From Casuarius casuarius (Eukaryota; Chordata; Aves; Casuariiformes; Casuariidae), in contig PTFA01000011.1 of the NCBI GenBank assembly GCA_003342895.1, forward strand, positions 8,147,081-8,211,080: DNA of 64,000 nt, written 5' to 3'. A program made the translations under genes and the position numbers. Positions within the stretch are counted from its first letter, which is position 1. Every line of letters begins with the position of its first letter. Below, in pieces: positions 25,643-36,725 of this stretch. Below the pieces are notes generated by a model. It made no database searches and was not told the DNA's origin. It saw nothing but the letters and a program-made list of their open reading frames with translations.

Positions 25643-26174
25643 ATTTCTGTTCTCAGTAAAACATTCTCAAGCATTACAGCATTCACAGGATCCAAATCTT
25701 TCCCTGAGGACTGAGTCTATATGTATTTTATTTCCAGGTTCAATTTTCATTTCAAGCAGCTAGGATAGGATTTTTGCCTGCCCTCTTTCTGCTATTGGAA
25801 CAATGTAATCATTTATAAATTAGGAATAATGCATATATGTTATCCTTTGGATAAATTATTCCAAGCCATTCCATTTGTATGGCTATATAACCAGGAAAAT
25901 GCATAAATAAAAATAATGTATTCTAGATGAGATGTAAAGCATATCACCCTGACACAGGCTTTCATTTATATTTGAACAGAAACTGAGAGCGAGCTGTGTG
26001 GCACACCTGCATTAGTCAAGTTTCCTAGCAGTAGATGAAACTGTTACAGCCTCACAACACCATCTCCTTTGAGGGGCCCTCCATCTGCCCTTGCTTCCTG
26101 CCATTAGGGATGCTTCTCCTCGCGATACATTTTACTATTTATTGCTCTTGTTGGTGATCCCGAGCTCCCTGCAG

Positions 26175-26205
26175 CTGTTAGCTTCTCTGGCAGAGACGCT
26201 AACAG
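26175..26205. repeat. 31-nt hairpin, 13 paired bases, 3-nt loop
   Basis: CTGTTAGC (26175-26182) and GCTAACAG (26198-26205) enclose TCTCT-GGC-AGAGA, leaving a single T/C mismatch. It is too short for a microRNA precursor and pairing does not continue outward. Confidence 0.75.
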
Positions 26206-26249
26206 AGCATCCTGCTATCTCGCTCCTTCAACCAGTGACATCTCCACCC

Positions 26250-26480
26250 ATTGCTTGAAGAAGCAGCATCACAGACATGGTGGCTTGCCCAGACCTAAAT
26301 GCACTGGATGGGCCAAGGCTCTGCGGGGCCCCAAAGTTTATCAGTGCAGCGCAGCTGAGGTCTGTGGCCACCGTGGGATCCATCCACCTCCTGGCCCTTC
26401 CTCAGTCCAGCCCCAAATCCCACTTCTCAGTCTGAAACTTTCCATCAGCTTTTGCGTTCATGGAATCAGGTCCTGAAGTA
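26250..26480. other. GC-rich pocket
   Basis: A G+C-rich island inside AT-rich DNA, with a 73-codon plus-strand open frame (26255-26476) rich in G, P and basic residues and of no recognisable family. The segment 26310-26339 is about 80 percent identical over 26 positions to 47703-47731, which sits in another GC-rich pocket. It may be an old repeat. Confidence 0.35.
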
Positions 26481-26819
26481 AGCATGTCTCATTTACCACT
26501 TTTCCGTTAGAAAAGTCTAACCAAATATTTTGCAGGTGAAAAAAAAAACAGCTACAGCTAGTTACCAGCTTTTTCATTAATCAGCTGTAGTGATTTTTAG
26601 AATGAATTGTTTGGCTTCCATAGGATGAGCTCCTAGGCTGAAGTTCATATACCATGGTGCCTTGGAGCCTTTTCCTTGGACTACATGAGATGAGTAATTT
26701 GACCATAGTATATATAGGGAAATCTGTTTGAAATGAGCATCAGGTACAGGGAACGATACGCACAAGAGATGCTCAATCTCGGTTCCCATGAGATACTATG
26801 GGAGTACATGGAGACACAA

Positions 26820-27330
26820 TATTACACTAGAGAAAAAACAAATCTTTGAATTCATTTCAGTAAACTGACACCAAAATTTTGGATTTGTGCTTATTTGAAA
26901 TGCTATTTTTACTAGAAATATATAAACAAAATATTTTGAATAGAATTAAGAAATCCTTAGATTCGGTGAAGAATGTTAATCTTAAGTTTTTGTCCTAATT
27001 GAAAACAAAACACTTTTCAAAAAATTGGTTTCTAGACAGATTTTAATTTCACTATTCAAACATGTCCATTATTTTAAATTTAAAGCATAAATATTTCTTC
27101 CAAAAAGATCTTAATATTTTCTGAAGAAGTATTTATTTTATATATCCACTAGTAACATAAAATTGGCTACTTTGACTTATTTTACTCATTTCTAAAATAT
27201 TTTATTACAGTACTATTTTGGCAATTGCAGTATAATATAGTTTTGAGGCTGACTCCTCTAGTTAGTTTTCAATTCTGTCAACATTCATGTAAGGACCATT
27301 TGTACTGAACTGCCAGAGAACACATCAAAG
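26820..27330. other. very AT-rich stretch, nothing recognised
   Basis: Dominated by A and T with no repeats, splice-paired segments or frames worth noting. Confidence 0.4.
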
Positions 27331-27335
27331 AACAT

Positions 27336-27357
27336 TTCTTGCTGTTACCAGCAAGAA
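27336..27357. repeat. perfect 9-bp hairpin with TTAC loop
   Basis: TTCTTGCTG and CAGCAAGAA pair exactly around TTAC. A few such stems are expected by chance across the window. Confidence 0.75.
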
Positions 27358-27716
27358 TATCTATCTTACCACAGTACTGGAGCCTGGAGTTTACCTACTG
27401 AATGGAATATTTTGTTTTCACTCTCAAAGCTTAATCACCTACTACACCCTTTCGCTGCAAAACAAGACTCAGGCTCATTTTTCACTAATAAATATGCAGT
27501 AATTTATAGAAATCAGGTTTTTATAACTAGGTGTAGTAAGTACATATTTGTTAATAGCAAAGAACGGTCTAAATTAATCTTAAATGTGACTAAAAGCAAC
27601 ATTTTAATCTGGGACCTTTTTTTAATCTGTCAGAACACCAGTTTGTTAAGCATTAAGAGGTCATGTATTTTATTCCAGAAAAAAAATATGCTTTTTAAAT
27701 ATAAATAGGCAGATTT

Positions 27717-27728
27717 GGGGGGGGGGGG
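27717..27728. repeat. poly(G), 12 nt, followed by CAGGGG
   Basis: Twelve consecutive G then CAGGGG on the plus strand. G runs of this length can fold into G-quadruplexes and are often slippage-prone or mis-assembled, so the exact count is uncertain. Confidence 0.85.
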
Positions 27729-28279
27729 CAGGGGAATGCATTTTTATCTAAATCACAAGCAGTTAACTACTAAGAAAAAGTGAAAAATATATATGAAAAA
27801 AATCAGAAGGACAGATTAATTTTGGATCAATTACCTGGTGATACGTATATATCTTTGTAAACATCATACGAAGAATTAAGGAAAATATTTATGCCTTTTT
27901 GTAAAAAGGGTTTCAGTATAGCTGACAGAATTGTTAAGAAAAAGGCTTAGCGTTTTAACTGTTTCCACTTCTACAAATATGATCCTAGAAAAAAGCTAGA
28001 GAATTCAGAAATGTCACACTATCTATGTAGCTAGTGGCTATTTGGCTCTGATCTGGCATGCATTAACCGATCCAAAAGATGTGCAGCTATTCATTTGCAA
28101 TTCAAAACATCTGCATAATAGTATCACTCTATGAAATACAATCTATTATAATAAACTATCCATTCAATAATGACTCTGATAGTTTAGGAGTGTTGCTTAA
28201 TGAATCCTTACATCTGAAAAAAATCAAATTGCAATAATTAATCATTTACAGGAACTCTAGGAGATATATATATGCGTGA

Positions 28280-28317
28280 ATGTGTGCATGTGTGCGTGCA
28301 CACACACACGTGCGTAT
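28280..28317. repeat. 38-nt alternating purine-pyrimidine tract
   Basis: Every step from 28280 to 28317 alternates purine and pyrimidine, mostly GT/CA with several CG steps, including a (CA)n core near 28299-28308 and TGTGTGC/GCACACA pairing. A short (AT)n lies just upstream at 28264-28272. This composition favours Z-DNA. As a microsatellite it should be length-variable. Confidence 0.85.
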
Positions 28318-28329
28318 TGATGTGAGTGT

Positions 28330-31260
28330 ACCTTCTAACCCTTCTTCAGCAGTAACAGGAATTCGCATTTTCATTTACTCATTGTCAGAGGTAGGACATG
28401 TACAAGCAATTCCAGTACCCTGGTATAATTCACTCATATATCTGCATGAAAAACAACCCACATAACAAGTACAATGGTCCTTTCAGTAATAGATGTGTCA
28501 AACAAAAAAGCCAGTCTGCTATGGCAACTTTTTCCTACTCGCAGATTAATTATCTACCCTGCATTTACTACAAAGATCTCACTATTTTGCTAAAACATGT
28601 ATGTGTTTTCTACTTGATTTTCAAAATAAGCAATGTGATCTTCAGCTGAGAAAGAGTACTTGCTTCATAGTGTTTATACACTCCAAAATATTTAAAATGC
28701 ATTAAATATATAAAAGACTGTATGTAACATCTGTCTTGCTGTGTATTTGAAATGCAGACACAAGTGTTTTCTTTTCAATCTGTAGAAGAGAAAGTGCCAC
28801 AATCTTACAGTGCATTTTATATGTTATCCTGCCACAAAGCGACAACCTGCTGGGATTAATTGGAAATGCATAGGAAAGCTGCCTCAGCCTAACGACACTG
28901 CTGAGGCTGTCATTCTAATGCTAGCAAATCTGGAGCTGCTAGAATCAATCCTCCACACTTCACAGAAATAAAAAGGGATACACTTTGGATGGTCACATAT
29001 CAAGATATGGAAGAGAATTAGCAGAAATAAGCAGTACGTTAAACCAGTTGCTTTAAACTTGTGAAGCTGTAAAGAATATGCCACTAAAAGTAATACTGTT
29101 TTACATAATTGGAATATGATAACTAGGATAAAAAGGAAACAAAACATGATATTTATGGGGATTTTCTTGAATTACTTGAATATCCAAGGCATCTGAGAAA
29201 TTAACTTCCTAATGCAAGACATACTAATAGCCTCATCTGCAAAAGTTGCATTTCTGGGGAAGTTTTAGCAAGATGTTCAGCAGCCTCTTGGATGAGAAGA
29301 AGAAAACCATCCATAAGCAAGCAAACAAAAATGGCATTAGGACAAGAAATATTCGAAGACGAATAGGATTGGGAGTTGCGTTGAAGAAATGTGAGCTAGC
29401 TCAACAAAAATACACGGATTTAGGAAATACAGGAAAGTGGGGGAAAAGGCAGTGACTGAGTAAGCATAAGTAGACCGAGTTCACCTATGAAGGACGTTCA
29501 GACAATACCTGAACAAGGACCTAGGACAGGAAAGAAGGAAAAAAAAAAAATCTGGGACCAGCAGGGCAAGCAGACTAGGAGCAAAGATCTTGAATGAAGG
29601 ACTGAGACGGAGAACCTTAGAAGGAAGAGCACAAACTGAAAAGCACAAAAAAGGAACTTTTAATTTACTATTTGTGAACATGGGATCATAGAAGAATTGG
29701 TAATGCAAGAAGAGTTGACTGTGTTGTGAAGCCAGCCAGGAGGCAGTAGAAACAGAAGAAGCTGGAATAGGCAGAGTGTCTTGTTTAGAGAGGACAACAA
29801 AAATAGGTGATCACAATAGTGCAGTCTATTCAAATAGCTGGAATGAAATCCTGGACTTCCCAGATATAAAACTAAATTGCTAGACACAGCATCAGTTTCT
29901 AGTTCCTAGGTTCACGTGTTTAATGTGGATGCATCCCAGCCAGATGGAGGAAGAAAACCTGTGTGTATGGATACAGAGGAAGCTCAAGTGCACACAATGC
30001 CTGACCAGTCCTGGACAACGGAGGGACCATGACTGTGGGATGCACCAAGGGGAGCAGCAGTCCCACCTCACTGCCAAGGAAGAGCTTAGGTAAACACAGG
30101 ATCCTGTGCAAAACCAGCATGGAGCGTTCATCAAAGAATATTTACATAAAAGGGAGGAGGAATGTAAAAATCATGAAAACACTTAACACAGCATGCAATT
30201 TTCTATGCAACACATTTTGGCTTTGTTACGAGACTTGAAATGTGGTACCACCAGAACATATGCTTAAAATGCTTAAATATGATGCTTGCTGTAGTATTTG
30301 CTTAAAGCCATATATATTTTTCAGCTGTCAGCAAATATTTATGAAATGTACCAGCTGAGTCTGTACAAATGCACCAGTAAGGGTTTGTACAGAAAATGGC
30401 AATCTGCTACTGTTACCAGTTTCTCTGTTAGATCAGGTAGCAATCATCTGTACAATGATTTTAGGCTGTTTCAGCCATGTAGGTGACCTAGGTACATGTC
30501 ATTTCTATTTTTTTATTTGCTTTTTAAATAGACCTATTAAACTGAACCATTTCCATAAAATTTAGTTGTAAGTTAAAAAAAAAGAAAGGCTAGATTCCCA
30601 GCTAATCACATGCCTAATAAAACCTCTACACCTCTAAGTGATAAGATCAAAGTTAAAATATTTTGAAGTACCATAGAAATTTGCATAAAGATCTCATTTA
30701 TTTTACATGTAAAGGATTATGTGAATAGTGTATACTAAACACTAAGCATACTTTATGCTTAACATATTAAGTATTTACTCATCATGATCATCCACCAGTG
30801 AGAAACAGACAATGAATGAAGAACAGAGGAGATTTTTAAAGGGAGAGAAAAGGTGTAACACAAACTATAGAAAATCACAAATCAGGCTTCTTAATCATGC
30901 TTTAATCTTGAGTGATTAACTAATCAAAACATGGGAGTTCTTTTTAGCATTTGTATGCAATGTGTTTATATTCTTTAGCTACCTTTTGGCTGATAGTATC
31001 TCCTTCTCTCTCTCTCCCCCTATTTATAATGGGGATATTTGAACGGAGAGGACCAGAAGAGAGAAAAAATGAGATAAAGAGAGAGAAATTTTTCAAGCTT
31101 TCTTAGAACTGGGACGTTTGTGGTTGGAGGGCAGTAACATCCACGCATGTACACTAAGGGAAATGGTGCAGTTTTTACCTTACTGAGATTGATGGTGTTT
31201 CATCTTGGAATTACAGGGAAGTAATACCTCTTTTCCTCCCACAGACACTTTTTCACATGA
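28330..31260. other. AT-rich non-coding stretch with purine-rich segment
   Basis: The plus strand is purine-rich from about 29240 to 29800, including a 12-nt poly(A) at 29539-29550. Overlapping frames at 29481-30134 on the minus strand are unrecognised. A TAAGCATA/TATGCTTA hairpin lies at 30743-30761. (TC)n at about 31001-31020 and GA-rich DNA at 31058-31090 face each other as an imperfect inverted repeat. Confidence 0.4.
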
Positions 31261-31264
31261 ATAA

Positions 31265-31350
31265 TTCCAGGCATGTAATTAGTTTCATGCATACTACTTC
31301 AATGGGACAGCTTTCATGCAGAAAGTTACTCTTAGGTCAATATTTTCAAG
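31265..31350 (+). repeat. possible ancient sauropsid repeat fragment
   Basis: TACTTCAATGGGACAGCTTT followed by CATGCAGAAAGTTACTC resembles the 'GACTTCAATGGGACTACTCATGAGTAAAGTTACTC' tract I recall in sauropsid repeats. The spacing is preserved, which supports homology. Family unnamed; extent approximate. Confidence 0.4.
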
Positions 31351-31354
31351 ACGA

Positions 31355-33190
31355 GGCACTAAAAGAGGAAGTGCTTCTGAACAAGTCCTCTAAGAATAAC
31401 AGAATAGGTAAAGCTAGCAAACAGTAGTTAAATCCACCGCCTGCAATGTCTAACAAAGTCTCCCCATAGCTTGGGGAGGACAAAACTGTGGACAAAAACA
31501 GTAGCATCCCTGTCAGCCACTCACTCCTCACCAGCGTTCATGCATACAAGTGGTCAGAGACCAGATCCTTCATTTTCAGTACATGGAGAAATCCAGAAAT
31601 CAGAATCTCTGACTTCTATGTTAAGTTTCTTTCACCATTACTTGTTCTTCAGTCAGAATCATGCGTATTCCTGTGAAGACTTGCCCCCTTTTTTCCTCTC
31701 TCAGCCAAACACACATTTTATTTTGTTCTTCAGAAGAGAAACATCTGCTTGAACAAACTTATCACAAATAGGGAGGAAAGAGGAGAAAAGTGACCTGTTC
31801 CAGCCCTGAGCACACCTTGCTTCTTGAACAATCATTTATAATGTTAATTGCCTCTTTTTTTGCTGTTCAGCAGCTCATTCTGAGTAGATGGTGTTGGGTG
31901 ACACAGAGTGCCTGCTAGCATGTATTATTTATTTAGAATCACAAACAAACCCCACAGAGTCAGAACTGTTTAGTTGCACAGAGATCTGTCATCTGAATCA
32001 TGACAAAGAATAATTTAAACAAAGCAAAAAACAAGAGTATAAAAAAACCAATGACTTTAATAATGCAATATAGGAACGGGTGATCTCCCTTTACTGTTAT
32101 CAATAGCAATGGTCAGATATAACAAATAGGATAAAATGGAATAAAAGAAAAAGATTTTTTCCCCTCTTTTTGATACTACTGAAGTGCTACATTTTGAATG
32201 TTGTTTCATTTTGTTAAATTTTAAACACCAGATGTTTTACATTAGATTTACTATAAAATTGTTATAGTATTATAGTACCCCAAACAAACATTTTGTTTCT
32301 CATGGTGATATAATATCAAACATTTTGACATTATTGACACATGAAATCTTAAATAATATTTTTCTACTTCTCATCCACTGACTGTCTCATTTTTCATCGC
32401 ATTTTTGCCAGCTTCTAAACAGGATTTGGACATTCTTCTCTTCCCTCCTTATTGCAAGTCAGGGGCCACCCAAGGGTAGAAACAAGCACCCACACTTCTC
32501 TCTGCTTTCAGCTAGTAGAAAAGTAATGTCTCACAGGGAAAGTCTCGGTTGGCTGTTCTTGGTCAATTTAAATCTCCTTTCTGCTTTTTGAGTTACTGCA
32601 AATGGTATGCATCAAACCAGAGATGGTATTTAATGTAATGTAAGAATGGTCACAGTCACTACTCAGAACATTAAGAAACATGCAGAACTGAAGAGACACT
32701 ACCTAAAAAGTACTTTTATTTCAGTTTTATGGTCTTAAAAAAGTTTAAAGTCTTTACAAAGCATCAATACATAAAATATATACTGCATTATGTGAGTGAG
32801 ACCAAGTATTTCACAGTCATGAAGTCAGGTCACCCAACACAAGCCTGTAGTCAAAGTCAGCTCACTAAATGAGATCAGATCACTGGTGCCAGCACACTAA
32901 TGTGAATCTATACTGCAAATTTTGATACTTTCTGGTCTTCAAAGGTCATAAGAAACTTGGCCCTGTCACTTATATGACATAACTGGGGTGGATACGCCTA
33001 CACTTCAGAGCATTGGGACAGAGGTCCACTGTTACACTTTCCCCCCTAACTCTAAATACAATGCTCACTCACTTAAGTCAAATTTGTGCTTTAAAAGTAT
33101 TACCTTTTAAAGTCTTCTCCCTAGGTTTCTATCCAACCAGCTGCATACTAAAAGATTTTGGAAGTTTTAACCTTATCTTCTGATTTTTAT
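31355..33190. other. AT-rich non-coding stretch
   Basis: No gene is supported. A strong acceptor-like site (CTCTTTTTTTGCTGTTCAG, ending 31870) has no good donor downstream. Minor open frames at 31346-31752 overlap on both strands. Confidence 0.4.
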
Positions 33191-33197
33191 GCGCTTA

Positions 33198-33227
33198 AGA
33201 TTATATTTCTCAGATTATATTTTTCAG
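33198..33227 (+). repeat. 14-bp tandem duplication that doubles a splice-acceptor-like site
   Basis: AGATTATATTTCTC (33198-33211) is followed directly by AGATTATATTTTTC (33212-33225), one mismatch, then AG. The duplication creates two pyrimidine-tract-plus-AG signals in series, the second being the stronger TTTTTCAG. Confidence 0.8.
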
Positions 33228-33253
33228 GGAGCTGAAACTCAAGCAAGTGAGAG
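33228..33253 (+). other. micro-exon candidate, 26 nt
   Basis: Bounded upstream by the duplicated TTTTTCAG acceptor and downstream by GAGAG|GTGAGA (GT at 33254). One frame (GGA GCT GAA ...) is open throughout. The length is in the micro-exon range, but no partner exons are identified nearby, so this remains a splice-signal observation only. Confidence 0.15.
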
Positions 33254-33259
33254 GTGAGA

Positions 33260-35980
33260 TTAATCTCTAGCCTAGAAAGAAGTAGTAAAATCCAAAATAT
33301 TTTCCTCTACTAATCAATCTGTGCACAGACTTTCTTTTCAGTAAAAGACTTCTGGAGGAAGAAGAAGGAAATGAGACCAATAATATATACCAAAATCATT
33401 TTCGACTGAGGAGTGTTCCAATTCCTTTAGCTCCTATACAACACTTCTCCTTGATCCTGTTATACAGCTGTTTAGAATAGCAAGAAGTGTTCGCATATAT
33501 AGAAACTTTCATGACATACAGGGAAATATGTTATATAACTTAAAATTATGATAAGAAATATGAAATATTTCATCTTAATTAAACCAATAAAATAACTGTA
33601 TGAACCTACCATGTAGAGTTATATTTGACAATATTCAAGACTGTTCATTTGAAAAGACAGGGTAATACATTTGAGGTGGAAATTGCTTAATACAAGATAC
33701 AGTATCACAAGTCTACAGAGACACCTCTGCCCCTGAAAATAGGAGGAGATAAGAGAAAACAAATTTTAAATCTGTCTCAATAATGTTTTTTAATGATTCA
33801 GGTTATCTACAACACTTTCTTATGGGTTTTCGCTATTTCATACCAGCACATTTTCTATTTTCTATTAAGTGCTGAAGTGAGACTTAACTTCTAGCCTTTC
33901 TCCATTATTTTATTTTGTTATAATAAGTCAGAGTGGATACTTATTAAACATTCTGATCATCATTCTATTTGCAAAGATACCAAATTCATCAAGCTGTTAA
34001 TAATGAAAAGAATGAGCAATGAGATCTTAGATCTTACTGCTTGGTGATTTCTTCTTTTTAGTTCATGCTTTCTCCATCTGGTCTTTAGGAAATGCATTTG
34101 TGTTATATTTCTTCATTAAATATTTCTAATTAGTTCATTTTCTATTTTATTTTCGTATTTTTTATATTTCTAAAGCTACTTTGCTCCAGACACCGCATAT
34201 ATATAAACCATTTGCAGGATAACAAAAACATCTCAAAAGTGTATGTCTGTGAGAAAGCTGCTTGACCAGAAAGAAAAAAATATCTAATTCTGAAAGAATT
34301 TTTTTACTACTTCTGAAAAAAAATACAATCAAAATCATAGTTATTTCTTATCAGTGTTCTGATTTTCATGCTGACTTTGCTCGAAATATAAAATCTAACA
34401 GGCTGAATAGACTTCAGATCTCATTGCGTCATGAATGCAGAATGTTCACTGTGCTTTAGAGAGCACTTTCTCATCTGAATAATCTTGTTCTAGTTCTAAT
34501 TCCTTAGACAAAGTCTAAGGACTTTGTTACCATAAGGTTACCTTTTCTCCATGATGTTCAGAGGCACTCAAGTTAACAGATCAAAGACTTGGCTCTTTAA
34601 TTACCATTTATCTGGAAAGAAGGAAGTTAATGCAAGTGTAGTATTTGAACAGAAAAAGGATAAAAGGGATGCGCTGGTGGTGGTCACGTCTGATAAACAG
34701 CACCATATGGGAAAGAAGAACAGACGTATGAAAATCTCAAAAATTATGAGAACAAATTACATACAAGAGAAGCAGAAGTATTCTTAAAATGTATTAAGAG
34801 AATATGGCAGATTCTGCTCTTTATTATACATAAACCTTTTTTCGTGCATTTTAGGGACAACTGTAGGTGCATTGGAAGGTGGCTGCTAACAAGGTGTCCT
34901 GTAATAATCAAACTTGGAGTATTGGTCTTAAAGGTTGGTACTTATAAGGCTATACTTATAAATGGAAAACCCTATCAGTACCCCAGAGATGTTTGCTTCC
35001 CAGATGTTTCCAACTGTATTTTAGCTCTACTGAGAGCAAAATGTACATGCACAAAGACTGAAAAACCCAGCATAACAAGAAGGTACAGCTCACTAGATGA
35101 CACACCAATCATGACTGTGTTATGAGTGAAATACGTTATTATTAAAATAATATCCTTATGGATATGAGTAGAGTCATTTAAAAGCAGTTAGCCAAACATT
35201 TCATTTTCAAAATGTCTCTCAGCAGCAAAGGTTTCATTCTCTGACTATTATAATTCTCAGTCTGCTTTATTATCCCAAGACAGGAACACCATATAAATAA
35301 ATTATCTGTGACTTTGCAACTAATTTTCAGATTTTTAAAAACCATATGGTACCTTTCATGGGACATTTAATCTGTTCATTTATTAAAAACTTTGACCCCG
35401 CAAGTATTTTCCTCAGTTCAATTAAAAATCTATTATACTATTAGTCCATGTATCAGTGTCATAGAATTGTCACATCTCAATAAAAACCAAACATAATGGA
35501 TGACTGCTGGGTAAATCTTAGCTTTAATTTTAATAACACTGTATGAAGTCTTTGCAGTGAACACCCTTTCCTCTTCATTCATTTTTTGTGACCAGACTGC
35601 AGATTTTTATAGTTTTTTTCCATTGTTTCCAAGAGTGTATCCATGCCAGGCCCTCATTGGTGAGCACTACAGCTTTGCAAGTCTGGAATAAAAAGCCTAC
35701 AAAGGGTTTGGAGCTAGACACTGCATCGGACTAAAAAGGAAGCACGGGTGAATATCTTAAATGTACACCTGTTTACAAAACCAATTGATTTAGTCCCTGT
35801 TTTGCTCCAGTCTGCTCCTTTCAAACTGCACAGATGCTGGCCCTACCGAGTTTGGATCTCTCTCCCACTGTCGCTGTCCTCCGTGTGATCCACTCCACAT
35901 CCCTATGCATAAATGACACACATTCAGTGTGTTCAGGATAAGTCTGTAGGGTTGTAAAGCAGCTTTCTCATTATTCAAAA
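33260..35980. other. AT-rich non-coding stretch
   Basis: No gene is supported. The overlapping hairpins at 34501-34527 are listed separately. Plus-strand open frames at 34551-34787 and 34844-35125 show no recognisable motifs. Confidence 0.4.
34501..34527. repeat. two mutually exclusive overlapping hairpins
   Basis: TCCTTAGAC (34501-34509) pairs with GTCTAAGGA (34513-34521) around AAA. Alternatively ACAAAGTC (34508-34515) pairs with GACTTTGT (34520-34527) around TAAG. Both stems are perfect and share bases, so only one can form at a time. Confidence 0.75.
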
Positions 35981-35988
35981 TATGTGGC

Positions 35989-35989
35989 N
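35989..35989. other. ambiguous base (N)
   Basis: A single N interrupts TATGTGGCNTAG. It falls in the second to third codon region of an ATG-started frame (35982-36377) and makes that frame's start uncertain. Confidence 0.95.
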
Positions 35990-36160
35990 TAGTTACAATA
36001 CCGGCAACAAAATTACTGAAGGCTACTGTCCTGGGGAATCAAGATCTCCATCAAGACAGCTATGGCTCAAAAAGAATTTGTCTTGGATCAGTTTTCAAGT
36101 AGGTCTTATAAGCAAATGGCACAGTAGCTGGATATTGCATAGCCACTTTGTTTTGAACAG

Positions 36161-36341
36161 ATTAAATCAACCTATCCAGGGATTAAGATGTCAACCTGAG
36201 AGTTGCCAATGGTGTGATCTGGCAACATGGGTTTATATTATGCCTCACAGTGCTAGACCTTTGCAGATGTGGACAAGGGAGGAAGCGCCCCTGAAGTGGG
36301 GATGGAAGGGAGCTGCAGCTGCAGCCTCCAGCACAAGACAG
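36161..36341 (+). other. candidate coding exon 1 of an unrecognised transcript
   Basis: An acceptor (CACTTTGTTTTGAACAG ending 36160) and a donor (GACAG|GTAACT, GT at 36342) bound 181 nt. One frame, part of a 131-codon open frame from 35982 to 36377, runs through it without stops, entering after one base and leaving on a complete codon. The predicted peptide is rich in W, Q and C in its first half and has a short alanine run near the end (GCTGCAGCTGCAGC, 36312-36325). I recognise no family. GC content is above the flanks. A retroelement fragment or chance frame are alternatives. Confidence 0.25.
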
Positions 36342-36670
36342 GTAACTATCATATCCAGGGAAGCTGGCACTTCCTAGCATATTCATAGAGGACAGAAAGG
36401 AGGCCAGGAGGCCACGTTCATGGGACGCGCACTGTGGCAGACTGGGAAGCCTTGCCTATTCCTGGCTTAACTGTCATACGGTGCAGTCAGCACTGAGCTT
36501 GTTGGTGCATGTTCATGGGTTGCACTACAGAGGTCTTCAGCTGAGTAAGCACACAGGGTTGATGGTCAAGTTCCTAAGCAAGAATTCATCCTACATGTTT
36601 CTTGAGAAGCCTAACCTTGAACCATATGAATGAGTGCTCATAACAACTGATAAGAGCTCACTCCTTGTAG

Positions 36671-36725
36671 GCAACCCAAACACAGGAAAACCCTTGGGCG
36701 AAAGCTATCATATGTTTGAAAACAG
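36671..36725 (+). other. candidate coding exon 2, phase-compatible with 36161-36341
   Basis: Preceded by CTCACTCCTTGTAG with a branch-point-like ACTGATAAG about 25 nt upstream, and followed by AACAG|GTAAGA (GT at 36726). The 55 nt are open in two frames, including the frame that continues the candidate exon ending at 36341 (ATQTQENPWAKAIICLKT). The implied intron is 329 nt, GT to AG. Not recognised as any known protein. Confidence 0.25.
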
